Source: Oceanospirillales bacterium (lineage in GTDB: Bacteria > Pseudomonadota > Gammaproteobacteria > Xanthomonadales > SZUA-36). From it: DNA of 21,588 bases. Location: contig QIKG01000032.1 in NCBI GenBank assembly GCA_003232965.1, positions 1-21,588 on the forward strand, read 5' to 3'. Shown here in pieces: positions 1 through 7,596 of this stretch. Both the position numbers and the translations under genes were made by a program. Position 1 is the stretch's first letter. Every line of letters starts with the position of its first letter. The notes under the pieces were generated by a model. The model was given only the letters and a program-made list of their open reading frames with translations, made no database searches and was not told where the DNA came from.

Positions 1-291
1 CGCTCTCAGGAATATACCCAGGCGACCCTTTGGGCTGACTCGATAATGGCCGAAGTTGGTCTCAGTGCACCGATTGAAAGCGGTGGAGCCAGTGGTCGGT
101 TTAATGATAAATATAGTTATCACCTGGATATTTCAGAATATGAAATGATAATTGGCGAGGATAGTGTGGCATCTGAAGCTTTGCCGGTGCAACTCTACCG
201 GGTAGCGGTTGAGGTCAGCTGGGGCGAGAGTAGTAATCCGGCCACCGCCCGCTTTGTTACGCTGAAGGCGGTTAACGGTAACGAGCAATGA
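1..291 (+). CDS. gspI: Type II secretion minor pseudopilin GspI, 3' part
   Basis: The reading frame is open from the first base of the window, so the 5' end, including the prepilin leader and hydrophobic helix, lies outside; 96 residues remain. The visible part matches the globular C-terminal domain of minor pseudopilin GspI, with the pattern QATLWADS near the start and a strand reading YRVAVEVSWG near the end. GspI joins GspJ, GspK and GspH in the tip complex of the periplasmic pseudopilus that pushes folded substrates through the secretin. The assignment rests strongly on context, because gspJ and gspK follow directly. The stop codon overlaps the gspJ start in an ATGA arrangement, which implies translational coupling. 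Confidence 0.85.
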   Translation, partial: RSQEYTQATLWADSIMAEVGLSAPIESGGASGRFNDKYSYHLDISEYEMIIGEDSVASEALPVQLYRVAVEVSWGESSNPATARFVTLKAVNGNEQ

Positions 292-1007
292 AAATCGTCG
301 AAATAAAACTGCAGCGAAATGACGGCTTCACATTGATAGAAATGTTGTTGGCGGTGACTCTGATGGCGGCTATTTTGGCGTTAGTTTATGGTGGCATGCA
401 AGCCACCACCCGGGCAACCCTGCGCGGCGAGCAGTTGATTTCAGCCAGCCAGTCGATGCGCATGACCCATCAGTTTATCAGCCGCCAGATTCACCAAATG
501 CTGCCGATGCGCTGGGATGGTGAGGGTGAAGACGCGCAAATGTTCCTAGGCGATAACGCCAGCATTACCTGGATAGGGCCAATGCCGGGTTATTTGGGTT
601 TTGGTGGTCCGCAGTTACAGCGACTGGAAGTTGGCAATGGTGAAAAAGGTCGGGAATTGCATTTCAGGCACGCCATTTTAGTGGAGGGTAAAAGTGAGCT
701 TGAAGCCCAGGACCCAATTGTGCTGCTGGAAAATGTTGATAATTTGCAATTTGAGTTTCTTAAGTCAGATGAAGAAGAAAAAACCGCCAGTTGGCAGGCA
801 GATTGGGAGGAAGCAGGAGCGTTGCCACTGGCAGTGCGCTTGAGTCTGGAATTCACCGACACTGGAATCAACCTGGTCTGGCCGGACTTGGTAGCATCGA
901 GTTATAACAGTCGGATATCAGGTGGCAGCAGTGGTGGCCGTGACCGTTATCAGCGAGCTATTCAGGACTTGATCAAAAAACGCAATGACAGTCAAGGGAA
1001 CAACTGA
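288..1007 (+). CDS. gspJ: Type II secretion minor pseudopilin GspJ
   Basis: This 239-residue protein starts with a type IV prepilin signal: a short basic leader, Gly13 followed by FTLIE, and a hydrophobic helix to about residue 35. Cleavage by the prepilin peptidase would fall after Gly13, and Glu18 is the canonical +5 glutamate used in pseudopilus assembly. The length and the mixed globular C-terminal domain fit GspJ, the minor pseudopilin that pairs with GspI and GspK at the pseudopilus tip. The ATG overlaps the gspI stop (ATGA), and its own stop overlaps the gspK ATG (TGATG), so translation is likely coupled on both sides. Family membership is secure; the exact subunit letter is supported by order. 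Confidence 0.92.
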   Translation: MKIVEIKLQRNDGFTLIEMLLAVTLMAAILALVYGGMQATTRATLRGEQLISASQSMRMTHQFISRQIHQMLPMRWDGEGEDAQMFLGDNASITWIGPMPGYLGFGGPQLQRLEVGNGEKGRELHFRHAILVEGKSELEAQDPIVLLENVDNLQFEFLKSDEEEKTASWQADWEEAGALPLAVRLSLEFTDTGINLVWPDLVASSYNSRISGGSSGGRDRYQRAIQDLIKKRNDSQGNN

Positions 1008-1948
1008 TGCCGGCTGCTGTCACTTACTCTATGCGTTTATCTTCTAAACTTTCAGTCAGTGCTTCACAGCGGCAAACAGGCGTTGCCTTAATTATTGTGC
1101 TCTGGGTGCTGGTGCTGGTTACCATCACGGTGGGTTCGTTTTCAGTCTCGGCGCGTACCGAAAACCTGCAGGCGCGGCAATTACTTGACGGCACTCGTGC
1201 GCGTTATGCAGCCGAGGCGGGTATCGCCATGGCAGTATTGAATTTACGCAACCCCGATATTGTTAATCGCTGGGTGCCGGATGGCCGAGTTTATACACTG
1301 CCTTTTGAAGACGCCAATCTGGAGATTTCCATCATTGATGAACGCGGCAAGCTGGATCTTAATGTGGTCGATGAGTTCACACTAGGCAGCTTGTTGATCG
1401 GAGTAGGTGTTGATGAAATGCAGGTGTTGCCGCTGGTAGCAGCAATTCTTGACTGGCGCGACCCGGATGATGCAGTGCGTTTGGATGGAGCAGAAGAAGC
1501 AGAATATGGCAGTGCAGACCTGCCCTATGGCCCACGCAATGGCAACTTTGTGATTCTGGACGAACTACAACAAGTTTTGGGGATGAATTATGACCTCTAT
1601 CGCAAACTTGAACCGGCTTTAACGGTATACTCTCGCCGAAGAACAGTTGATCCGGCGTTTGCACCATTTGAAGCTTTGATGGTGATGCCGGGAATGACCG
1701 AAGATATTGCCCGAGATTTTATTAATCAGCGTGAGTCACGGGATAATAGCGGCGATAATACCCTGTTGATGCCGGATGGCAGCGCGGTGGCCATGCGTGG
1801 TATTGGACCAACTCAGAGCATCAGTATAAAAGCTACTATGCCGAGCGGTGTTTGGGAACGACTTGAGGTGACGATCAGCCTGTCGCCGGGGAAAAACCAG
1901 CAAGCATTTCAAATAATGCGCTGGAAAGAAGGAGTGTGGGAGTCTTGA
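1007..1948 (+). CDS. gspK: Type II secretion minor pseudopilin GspK
   Basis: This 313-residue protein is the largest pseudopilin, as expected for GspK. The prepilin signal is RQTG followed by VALIIVLWVLVLV, so cleavage would come after Gly25. Position +5 is Ile rather than Glu, which is a known hallmark of GspK and fits its place at the very tip of the pseudopilus. The body contains GspK-type segments: DERGKLDLN (about residues 112-120), ILDWRDPDD (about 147-155) and FVILDEL further on. The 25-residue leader is long; Met9 is an alternative start but has no better ribosome binding site. The ATG overlaps the gspJ stop by one base, and gspL begins two bases after the GspK stop. Confidence 0.93.
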   Translation: MPAAVTYSMRLSSKLSVSASQRQTGVALIIVLWVLVLVTITVGSFSVSARTENLQARQLLDGTRARYAAEAGIAMAVLNLRNPDIVNRWVPDGRVYTLPFEDANLEISIIDERGKLDLNVVDEFTLGSLLIGVGVDEMQVLPLVAAILDWRDPDDAVRLDGAEEAEYGSADLPYGPRNGNFVILDELQQVLGMNYDLYRKLEPALTVYSRRRTVDPAFAPFEALMVMPGMTEDIARDFINQRESRDNSGDNTLLMPDGSAVAMRGIGPTQSISIKATMPSGVWERLEVTISLSPGKNQQAFQIMRWKEGVWES

Positions 1949-1949
1949 A

Positions 1950-4001
1950 TTGTCATTACTAGATTCAGTTAACCAAAAAATGCACAGCCTGGGTAGCCAG
2001 TTGCGCGACAGCGGCGCGGGCCGCTTTTGGCGCTGGTGGACGGCGGAGCTGCGTGCGTTGCTGCCTGCCAATTGGCGCGAACGCCTGCTGGCGGAGGCAC
2101 GGCCGCTGCAAATAATTCCGCTAACTGGGTCAGCAGAGGAGGCAACTTATCAGTTTCTTACCGATAATGACCACCAGTTGGAGTTGGCAGCCAGCAGTGA
2201 CCCGGAATTGGTACAGCAACAAGTCCAGCAATTATTGCTAGATGCTGAGCTTGAAAACCCCGAAAAAATTCTATTCCTCGCAGATTCCGCAGTGCTGCAA
2301 ACTGAAGTCAGCTTACCGCTGGCTGCAGAAGGCAGGCTTCGTCAGGCACTTGAGTTTGATCTCGACCGGCAAACCCCGTTCCGCAACAATGATGTTTATT
2401 TTGATTACCGCATCAATCGTCGGGATAAAGCCCATAACCAACTACATTTGCAGCTTTACCTAGTACCCCGACCGCTAGTGGTTGAGCAAATTCAACTGCT
2501 GCAGAAAATGGGTGTTGAGATTAATCGCGTCGCTATTGCCGGTGATACAAGAACACAAGAACAACAACTCAACCTGCTGCCCGAAGAAATGCGCGCGCTC
2601 AGGGTTAATAAAAAAGCGCGTTTTAATCATATCTTGCTGGTTGTGGTATTACTGTTGCTGGCAGTTGCTATGTTGCAATCTATCCATGTGCGAGAACAGT
2701 ATGCGGAAGAGTTGAAAACCGCAATTGCCTCGGTTTCCAAAGAGGCGCGTCTGGTATCGAATATGCGCAAACAAATTGTCGATGCTACAGAAGCTGCCGG
2801 CTTTCTTGCCAAAAGAGAGACCGAGTACCCGGAAGATATCGAAGTTATTGCCGAGCTCACCCGGATTCTGAATAAAGACACCTGGGTACAACGGTTAATT
2901 ATTAAAAGTGGTGAAATTCGTGTTCAGGGGCTTTCGGTTGAAGCCCAGCGCTTAATTCGCGATATTAATGCCTCGCCCTATTTTACCGCCGCGGCATTCT
3001 TAGGGACCACCCAGTTTGACAGTCGGGCCAAACGCGAGCGCTTTAATCTTTCAGCTAGGCTGATAAAAATGGTCGACCGTGAAGTGCTTGTTACGGAGCC
3101 GGTTGCCAAAAATGACAAAACCACTGCAGTCGAGGTTAAGGCTGCCAGAGCCAAAGCTAAAGCAGCCAAAGCTAAAGCAGCCAAAGCTAAAGCAGCCAAA
3201 GCCAAAGCAAGCAAAGCCAAAGCAAGCAAAGCCAAAGCAAGCAAAGCCAAAGCAGACAAAGCAGACAAAGCAGACAAAGCAGACAAAGCAGACAAAGCAG
3301 ACAAAGCAGACAAAGCAGACAAAGCAGACAAAGCAGACAGACAAAGCAGACAAAGCAGACAAAGCCAAAGCAGACGGCAAGGGAGCGCAATAATGCAATT
3401 TCTGCCAACAGATAGCGACAGCCGCCTGCTGCCGGTAGCTTTACTACTCATCAGCCTTATTTTGGTTTATATGTTGGGTTTTCATTGGTTTGTGCTACGA
3501 CATGCAACATTAAGTGATGACATTGGCTCGTTGGAGTCCCGTTATACCAGCATGAAGGCGGTAACTTTGCAGCGTGAAACACTTGCCGAGCAGCTAGGCA
3601 AGCTGAAAACCACACAACAGGAACTGGATTTATTTCTGCCGGAAGTTAATGTAAATGCAGCTGCGGCTGGGATGACCGATCGCCTCAAACAAGTCATCAG
3701 CGCGGAGGCCGATGACCGTAGCAGCTGTAATGTGGTTTCCAGTCAGCCGGTACGCACACGCTTTGAAGAACGTTTCCAGCGGTCTTCAGTGAATATCCGC
3801 ATGAACTGTAACATTCCTGATTTTGTAAAAGTGTTGTATAAGCTGGAGAGCCAGCGTCCGATGATGCTGGTCGAGGAGCTTAATTTATACAAAATTACTC
3901 CGCGGCGCACGCGTGGAAAAACAGTCGAGCCGACAGCTACCCGTCTGGATATCCGTTTCAATCTCACCGGCTATATACGCTCGCGGGGTGCTGACAAGTG
4001 A
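1950..4001 (+). CDS. gspL: GspL joined in frame to GspM by a frameshift in a tandem repeat
   Basis: The frame encodes 683 residues from a TTG start with a good ribosome binding site (GGAG ending at 1942). Residues 1-215 are the cytoplasmic GspL domain, 226-246 a transmembrane helix, and about 295-375 a periplasmic PilN/GspL ferredoxin-like domain. An Ala/Lys/Ser/Asp repeat runs from about residue 401, and GspM begins at Met482. GspL links the ATPase GspE to the membrane platform and partners GspM. Separate gspL and gspM genes are the norm. Here a 13-base unit among 9-base repeats (3333-3345) adds 4 bases and shifts gspL into the gspM frame. Without those bases gspL would stop at TAA 3391-3393, giving 479 residues ending GKGAQ, one base into the gspM ATG. 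A fused chain would be topologically awkward, because the GspL tail is periplasmic whereas GspM normally enters the membrane from the cytoplasm. Genuine fusion, switchable allele or sequence error are all possible. Confidence 0.8.
   Translation: MSLLDSVNQKMHSLGSQLRDSGAGRFWRWWTAELRALLPANWRERLLAEARPLQIIPLTGSAEEATYQFLTDNDHQLELAASSDPELVQQQVQQLLLDAELENPEKILFLADSAVLQTEVSLPLAAEGRLRQALEFDLDRQTPFRNNDVYFDYRINRRDKAHNQLHLQLYLVPRPLVVEQIQLLQKMGVEINRVAIAGDTRTQEQQLNLLPEEMRALRVNKKARFNHILLVVVLLLLAVAMLQSIHVREQYAEELKTAIASVSKEARLVSNMRKQIVDATEAAGFLAKRETEYPEDIEVIAELTRILNKDTWVQRLIIKSGEIRVQGLSVEAQRLIRDINASPYFTAAAFLGTTQFDSRAKRERFNLSARLIKMVDREVLVTEPVAKNDKTTAVEVKAARAKAKAAKAKAAKAKAAKAKASKAKASKAKASKAKADKADKADKADKADKADKADKADKADKADRQSRQSRQSQSRRQGSAIMQFLPTDSDSRLLPVALLLISLILVYMLGFHWFVLRHATLSDDIGSLESRYTSMKAVTLQRETLAEQLGKLKTTQQELDLFLPEVNVNAAAAGMTDRLKQVISAEADDRSSCNVVSSQPVRTRFEERFQRSSVNIRMNCNIPDFVKVLYKLESQRPMMLVEELNLYKITPRRTRGKTVEPTATRLDIRFNLTGYIRSRGADK
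3150..3363 (+). repeat. Two-part coding tandem repeat: 7 x 15 bp then 12 x 9 bp
   Basis: Positions 3150-3254 hold seven near-identical 15-bp units, four gccaaagcyaaagca-type and three agcaaagccaaagca, coding AKAKA or SKAKA. They run into 9-bp units gcagacaaa (ADK) from 3252: nine perfect copies, then one 13-bp unit gcagacagacaaa (3333-3345), then two perfect copies ending at 3363. Both unit lengths are multiples of three, so ordinary copy-number change keeps the gspL frame; only the 13-bp unit breaks it. The array lies after the GspL periplasmic domain, so it would form a charged low-complexity tail. All frames through it stay open, which explains several spurious overlapping ORFs. Confidence 0.97.
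3393..4001 (+). CDS. gspM: GspM, independent start inside the fused frame
   Basis: A normal gspM start survives inside the fused frame: ATG at 3393 with AAGGGAG at 3379-3385, seven bases upstream. The 202-residue product has a short cytoplasmic N-terminus, a transmembrane helix at about residues 11-33, a coiled-coil-like stretch (about 45-85) and a periplasmic domain of the GspM subtype-b kind with two cysteines, in SSCNVV and RMNCNIP. GspM stabilises GspL and forms part of the T2SS inner-membrane platform. Because this start has a good ribosome binding site and gives the usual N-in topology, free GspM is probably made even if the fusion is real. The stop TGA overlaps the GTG of gspN (GTGA). 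Confidence 0.8.
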   Translation: MQFLPTDSDSRLLPVALLLISLILVYMLGFHWFVLRHATLSDDIGSLESRYTSMKAVTLQRETLAEQLGKLKTTQQELDLFLPEVNVNAAAAGMTDRLKQVISAEADDRSSCNVVSSQPVRTRFEERFQRSSVNIRMNCNIPDFVKVLYKLESQRPMMLVEELNLYKITPRRTRGKTVEPTATRLDIRFNLTGYIRSRGADK

Positions 4002-4786
4002 AATCATTAATCAAAGACAACCCGTTGGGCATAGCTTTATTGGGCATGGGCGGGCTGTTACTGCTAGTGATATTATTATTACCGGTATTTAGTGGTGGCG
4101 TACCCAAGGTCAGCCTCGATACTGAGGCATCTGAATTGATGCCTCAACAAGGCATTGCTGAAATCAGTCAACTTGAACCCCTAGCGAATTTTGCGGTCAT
4201 TAAACAGCAGCCGCTATTTAATGAAGACCGCAAACCGGTTGATATCAGTTCTACGGCCGGTGGAAATGATGCCTCTGACTTGGTAGCTACAGACACCTTG
4301 GAAGATAAGCCACTAGAGGCTGACCTGACAGGCATTGTTATAACTAAAGAGCATAAAATAGCCTTGTTATGGGATCGTGAGGGTAAAACCACTATGCGTA
4401 TCCCAGAAGGTTCTACGCTGGAAGGCGATCTGGCTGCTTGGTCGGTGGAAAAAGTTGACGCGCGCAAAGTGTCGCTGATCAATCGACAGGGTAAAACAGC
4501 AGAATTGGAATTATTGATATTTACCCAGTCGCTGGGTAAACCACCCGCGGCAAGGTCTGGCAAGAAAACGGCGACAAAACCGCAAGCGGATGCCAGGGCA
4601 AGTGCAGCAGCTAAAGCTAGGATAGGCGGGGCTGCAAAAGTGGCGGGCACTAATGCGGCTACAGAAAAAGCCAAAAATACTCCCAAGTCTGCGGCCGACT
4701 TTATGCGCGAAGGTTTAGCTAAACGGAAAGCAGCAAGAGATGCACAAAAGAAAAAAACAAACACGGCACAACAGGGCGGTGGATAA
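3998..4786 (+). CDS. gspN: Type II secretion GspN/GspC-like inner-membrane protein
   Basis: This 262-residue protein starts at GTG overlapping the gspM stop. It has a short cytoplasmic N-terminus, a transmembrane helix at about residues 12-31, and a periplasmic region with LANFAVIKQQPLFNEDRKP, an element typical of GspC/XpsN-type linkers. A compact strand-rich domain follows at about 108-178 (LTGIVITKEHKIALLW onward), resembling the GspC homology region that contacts the secretin N0 domain. The last 75 residues are Ala/Lys-rich low complexity. Its place between gspM and gspD is that of XpsN in Xanthomonas, the functional counterpart of GspC. I infer that it couples the inner-membrane platform to GspD. 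It is not the large barrel-like GspN of some other systems. Confidence 0.75.
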   Translation: MKSLIKDNPLGIALLGMGGLLLLVILLLPVFSGGVPKVSLDTEASELMPQQGIAEISQLEPLANFAVIKQQPLFNEDRKPVDISSTAGGNDASDLVATDTLEDKPLEADLTGIVITKEHKIALLWDREGKTTMRIPEGSTLEGDLAAWSVEKVDARKVSLINRQGKTAELELLIFTQSLGKPPAARSGKKTATKPQADARASAAAKARIGGAAKVAGTNAATEKAKNTPKSAADFMREGLAKRKAARDAQKKKTNTAQQGGG

Positions 4787-4789
4787 ACA

Positions 4790-7123
4790 ATGGAAAAGAC
4801 AAATAATATGACTTCAGTTCAACCAATGGATAAAGTGAACGCCAACTGCGTGCCTGTGTCAGTTACCAAGCCTGGTGGTTTTCAGCCCGCCCGCTTTTTA
4901 TTCACCGTGGGGTTGGTGCTTGCTCTCAGCGCTTGTGCCGTTGGTGGAGATCAACGCACAGATGTTGAGCTTGATGCTGCCAGAGAAGCCGCGGATAACT
5001 GGCCAGCTTACAAAGGTGCCGATACCAAAGGGGATACTGAGAATAACACTGCAGGCATTGGAATCGACGATGAAGACATGGATTGGGAAGAGCCGAAAGT
5101 TGAGATCAACCGGGGCAGTGGTGTATTTATTAATGAAAAAGCCGCTCGAGCCCGTGTTTACAAACCGCTAACGGGTGAGGGCGAGGTTACTTTTAACTGG
5201 GAAGGCGTACCCATCCAGGAAATCATTCACACCGTACTGGGGGATTTATTACAGGAAAACTTTGTTATCGGGCCGGGAGTAAAAGGCAAGGTTACATTCT
5301 CTACTGCTAGACCTATCAGCCGTGATCAGGTGCTACCTATCCTGGAAATGGTATTGCGCTGGAATGGCGCAACGCTGGTCTGGAGCGAAGACCGTTATAA
5401 TATACTGCCATTAAAATCAGCAATACAGGGGCTGTTAACCCCGACCATTGGTTCGGTGAATAATGTGCGTGGCTATGAAGTACGGGCAGTGCCAATGCGC
5501 TATATTGCTGCCAGTGAAATGGAAAAACTGCTGCAACCTTATGCTCGTGACGGAGCAATATTAAGTGCGGATAATAATCGTGCGCTGTTGTTTATTGCTG
5601 GTACCCGCAACGAACTGCGTAACTACATGCGCACCATCGAAACCTTTGATGTCGACTGGCTGAAAGGCATGTCGGTTGGTTTATTTCCCTTGCAGCGGGT
5701 CGAGGTAGCCACGGTTATTCCCGAGCTAGAAGCATTATTTGGTAATAACGATGGCTCACCGCTGGCCGGTATGTTCCGCTTTATGCCGATGGAACGCTTA
5801 AACTCAGTGATGGTGATTACCCCGCAGCCGGAATATCTGAGCAAGGCGCGCGAATGGATCGAACGCCTCGACCGTGGTGGTGGTGAGGCCTCCAGGCGCT
5901 TGTATGTATATGAAGTCCGTAACTTAGAAGCAGTTGCGCTTGCCGATTACCTCGGGCAGATTTTCGGTGGCACCAGCGGTGGTAGCAGCTCGACTAGGTC
6001 TCGCAGCGGTGAAGTTGCGCCGGGCTTGAAGCCGGTGTCATTGGGTTCGTTTAATCAGCAAAGCGAAAATGATATCAAGGCTACGGGCCGCTCATCTGCC
6101 AATAGGCCCGCCAGAGCCGGATCATCCAATGATGAGGATATTTCCATTATTGCGGTTGAAGAAACCAACTCCCTATTAATCCAGACCTCACCACAGACCT
6201 ATGACAGCATTCTGGCAGCAATTAAGCGCTTGGATATTGTGCCTTTACAGGTGCATATTGAAGCGCAAGTGCTGGAGGTTGTTCTCAACGATCAATTATC
6301 CTTGGGTGTCAGTTGGTTTTTATCCAATGTTGTCCCGGAATTGGGTTGGGATGGCGGGGTGCTCCCTTCATCGTCCACAGATTTCCGTGTTGAAAGTACA
6401 AATGGCGATGAGAGTGGCTTTTTTGGCCAGTTGGCCACGCTTACCGGCGCCGGAAATTTTGTTTCCGCGACTATAACAGCCTTGGATACAACCACCGATA
6501 TACGCGTGCTTTCAACCCCGTCGTTGGTGGTACGCAACAACGAAGAAGCCAATATCAGCGTTGGTGAGAGTTTGGCAGTACAGGGCACATCCTTTAATCC
6601 TGGCGGTAATCAGCAAGGGTCGATACAATCCAACCAATATATTAAGACCGGTGTTGAGCTAACGGTCACCCCGAGAGTCAATCCGGGGGGCTTAGTGTAT
6701 CTGGATGTCATACAGACTGTTTCCAGCCCTAGTGATACAGCTCCTAATGGCAACCCCAATATCAATGATCGATCTATAACGACTAAAATAGCGGTGCAGA
6801 GTGGTAGTACGGTGTTGCTGGGAGGATTAATCCGCGAAATTGTTGCAGATAACTCAGCCGGCATCCCTTTCCTGCGACGGATTCCCTATGTTGGCCCGTT
6901 ATTTGGTGAGATTAACAAAGGCACCCAGCGCACCGAGTTATTGGTGATGATTACCCCTACAGTGGTTAAATCTGCCGCAGAACTGGACGTGGTTACCGAT
7001 GAATACCAGCATCGCTTCCGTAATTTAAAACCCATTCGTCAGGGCGGAATTATCACCCTGACCCCGGAAAAAGAACAACAGGAGCGTTTCCTCAAGCAGC
7101 AAGCGCTCGAAAATAGTAATTGA
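4790..7123 (+). CDS. gspD: Type II secretion outer-membrane secretin GspD, lipoprotein
   Basis: This 777-residue secretin forms the outer-membrane channel of the T2SS. A hydrophobic stretch ends in lipobox LSAC with Cys49 as the predicted lipidation site; the leader is unusually long, with about 35 residues before the hydrophobic core, and Met7 or Met13 are alternative starts. Domains in order are N0 (about 122-200), N1 and N2 (about 215-360), and N3 carrying a Ser/Gly/Arg-rich insertion. The secretin pore domain (about 480-740) has VTPRVNPGG and the conserved IPFLRRIPYVGPLFG. GGTGGA at 4778-4783 supports the chosen ATG. Xanthomonas XpsD is likewise a lipoprotein. No pilotin gene is visible here. 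It is the last core T2SS gene, three bases after gspN. Confidence 0.95.
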   Translation: MEKTNNMTSVQPMDKVNANCVPVSVTKPGGFQPARFLFTVGLVLALSACAVGGDQRTDVELDAAREAADNWPAYKGADTKGDTENNTAGIGIDDEDMDWEEPKVEINRGSGVFINEKAARARVYKPLTGEGEVTFNWEGVPIQEIIHTVLGDLLQENFVIGPGVKGKVTFSTARPISRDQVLPILEMVLRWNGATLVWSEDRYNILPLKSAIQGLLTPTIGSVNNVRGYEVRAVPMRYIAASEMEKLLQPYARDGAILSADNNRALLFIAGTRNELRNYMRTIETFDVDWLKGMSVGLFPLQRVEVATVIPELEALFGNNDGSPLAGMFRFMPMERLNSVMVITPQPEYLSKAREWIERLDRGGGEASRRLYVYEVRNLEAVALADYLGQIFGGTSGGSSSTRSRSGEVAPGLKPVSLGSFNQQSENDIKATGRSSANRPARAGSSNDEDISIIAVEETNSLLIQTSPQTYDSILAAIKRLDIVPLQVHIEAQVLEVVLNDQLSLGVSWFLSNVVPELGWDGGVLPSSSTDFRVESTNGDESGFFGQLATLTGAGNFVSATITALDTTTDIRVLSTPSLVVRNNEEANISVGESLAVQGTSFNPGGNQQGSIQSNQYIKTGVELTVTPRVNPGGLVYLDVIQTVSSPSDTAPNGNPNINDRSITTKIAVQSGSTVLLGGLIREIVADNSAGIPFLRRIPYVGPLFGEINKGTQRTELLVMITPTVVKSAAELDVVTDEYQHRFRNLKPIRQGGIITLTPEKEQQERFLKQQALENSN

Positions 7124-7167
7124 AATTAGAAAACACGATTGAAATAAGGTTAATAACCAGGAAGTAA

Positions 7168-7596
7168 ATGAAAATGATTAAATGGTTGATTGCAGCAGTG
7201 TTGATTACAGCAGCGCTCTATATGGGAAGCAAAACACTCACACAAGGCGAGTCACAGTTGAGTGATGTAGAGGTGGTAGAAATAAAATCCGTCGCTTGGC
7301 TGAAAGCCATGGTTGCGCAGGAGTGGGAAAAAACCTACCCATTTACTTCACCGGGTTATCGCTCCGGGGTCAATCAAACTCAGCATATCGTTAAAATGGC
7401 ATCCAGACGGGTGGGCTGGTTGGGAGGCGAAATTATTTCCAGTCAATGTGATGGAGAAGCTTGTACGGTCGATATTCGCGTAGTTTTCAAGCTATATTCA
7501 CCTGTTCGCGGAGTAACTTCATTTGAAAGCTTTGAAGTCGTGCATGAAAACTGGGTAAAGCTGAATAATGAATGGTGGTTGGTTCCGGGTAAATAA
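7168..7596 (+). CDS. Small membrane-anchored protein of unknown function downstream of gspD
   Basis: I do not recognise this 142-residue protein. It has an N-terminal transmembrane helix (about residues 4-20) and no clear cleavage site, so it is probably anchored with the rest in the periplasm. The soluble part is Trp-rich, with one Cys pair in SQCDGEACTVD and a C-terminal NEWWLVPGK. That closing pattern is seen in NTF2-like folds, but this is only a resemblance. AGGAAG at 7159-7164 lies three bases before the first ATG and nine before the second (7174), so Met3 may be the true start. It begins 44 bases after gspD on the same strand with no terminator between, so co-transcription with the T2SS operon is likely. 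Confidence 0.75.
   Translation: MKMIKWLIAAVLITAALYMGSKTLTQGESQLSDVEVVEIKSVAWLKAMVAQEWEKTYPFTSPGYRSGVNQTQHIVKMASRRVGWLGGEIISSQCDGEACTVDIRVVFKLYSPVRGVTSFESFEVVHENWVKLNNEWWLVPGK

Noticed and set aside
3150..3363. Possible CRISPR array
   Set aside because: Units are 9 and 15 bp, head to tail without spacers, and encode protein.
2978..3451. Several long overlapping ORFs on both strands through the Ala/Lys repeat, coding Leu/Ala- or Cys/Phe-rich repeats
   Set aside because: Tandem repeats with units divisible by three leave every frame open. These frames have no start signals and give only low-complexity products; the +1 frame matters only as the ancestral end of gspL.
4168..4764. 198-residue minus-strand ORF opposite gspN
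   Set aside because: It is a shadow of the gspN Ala/Lys-rich tail, with no ribosome binding site and no recognisable domain.
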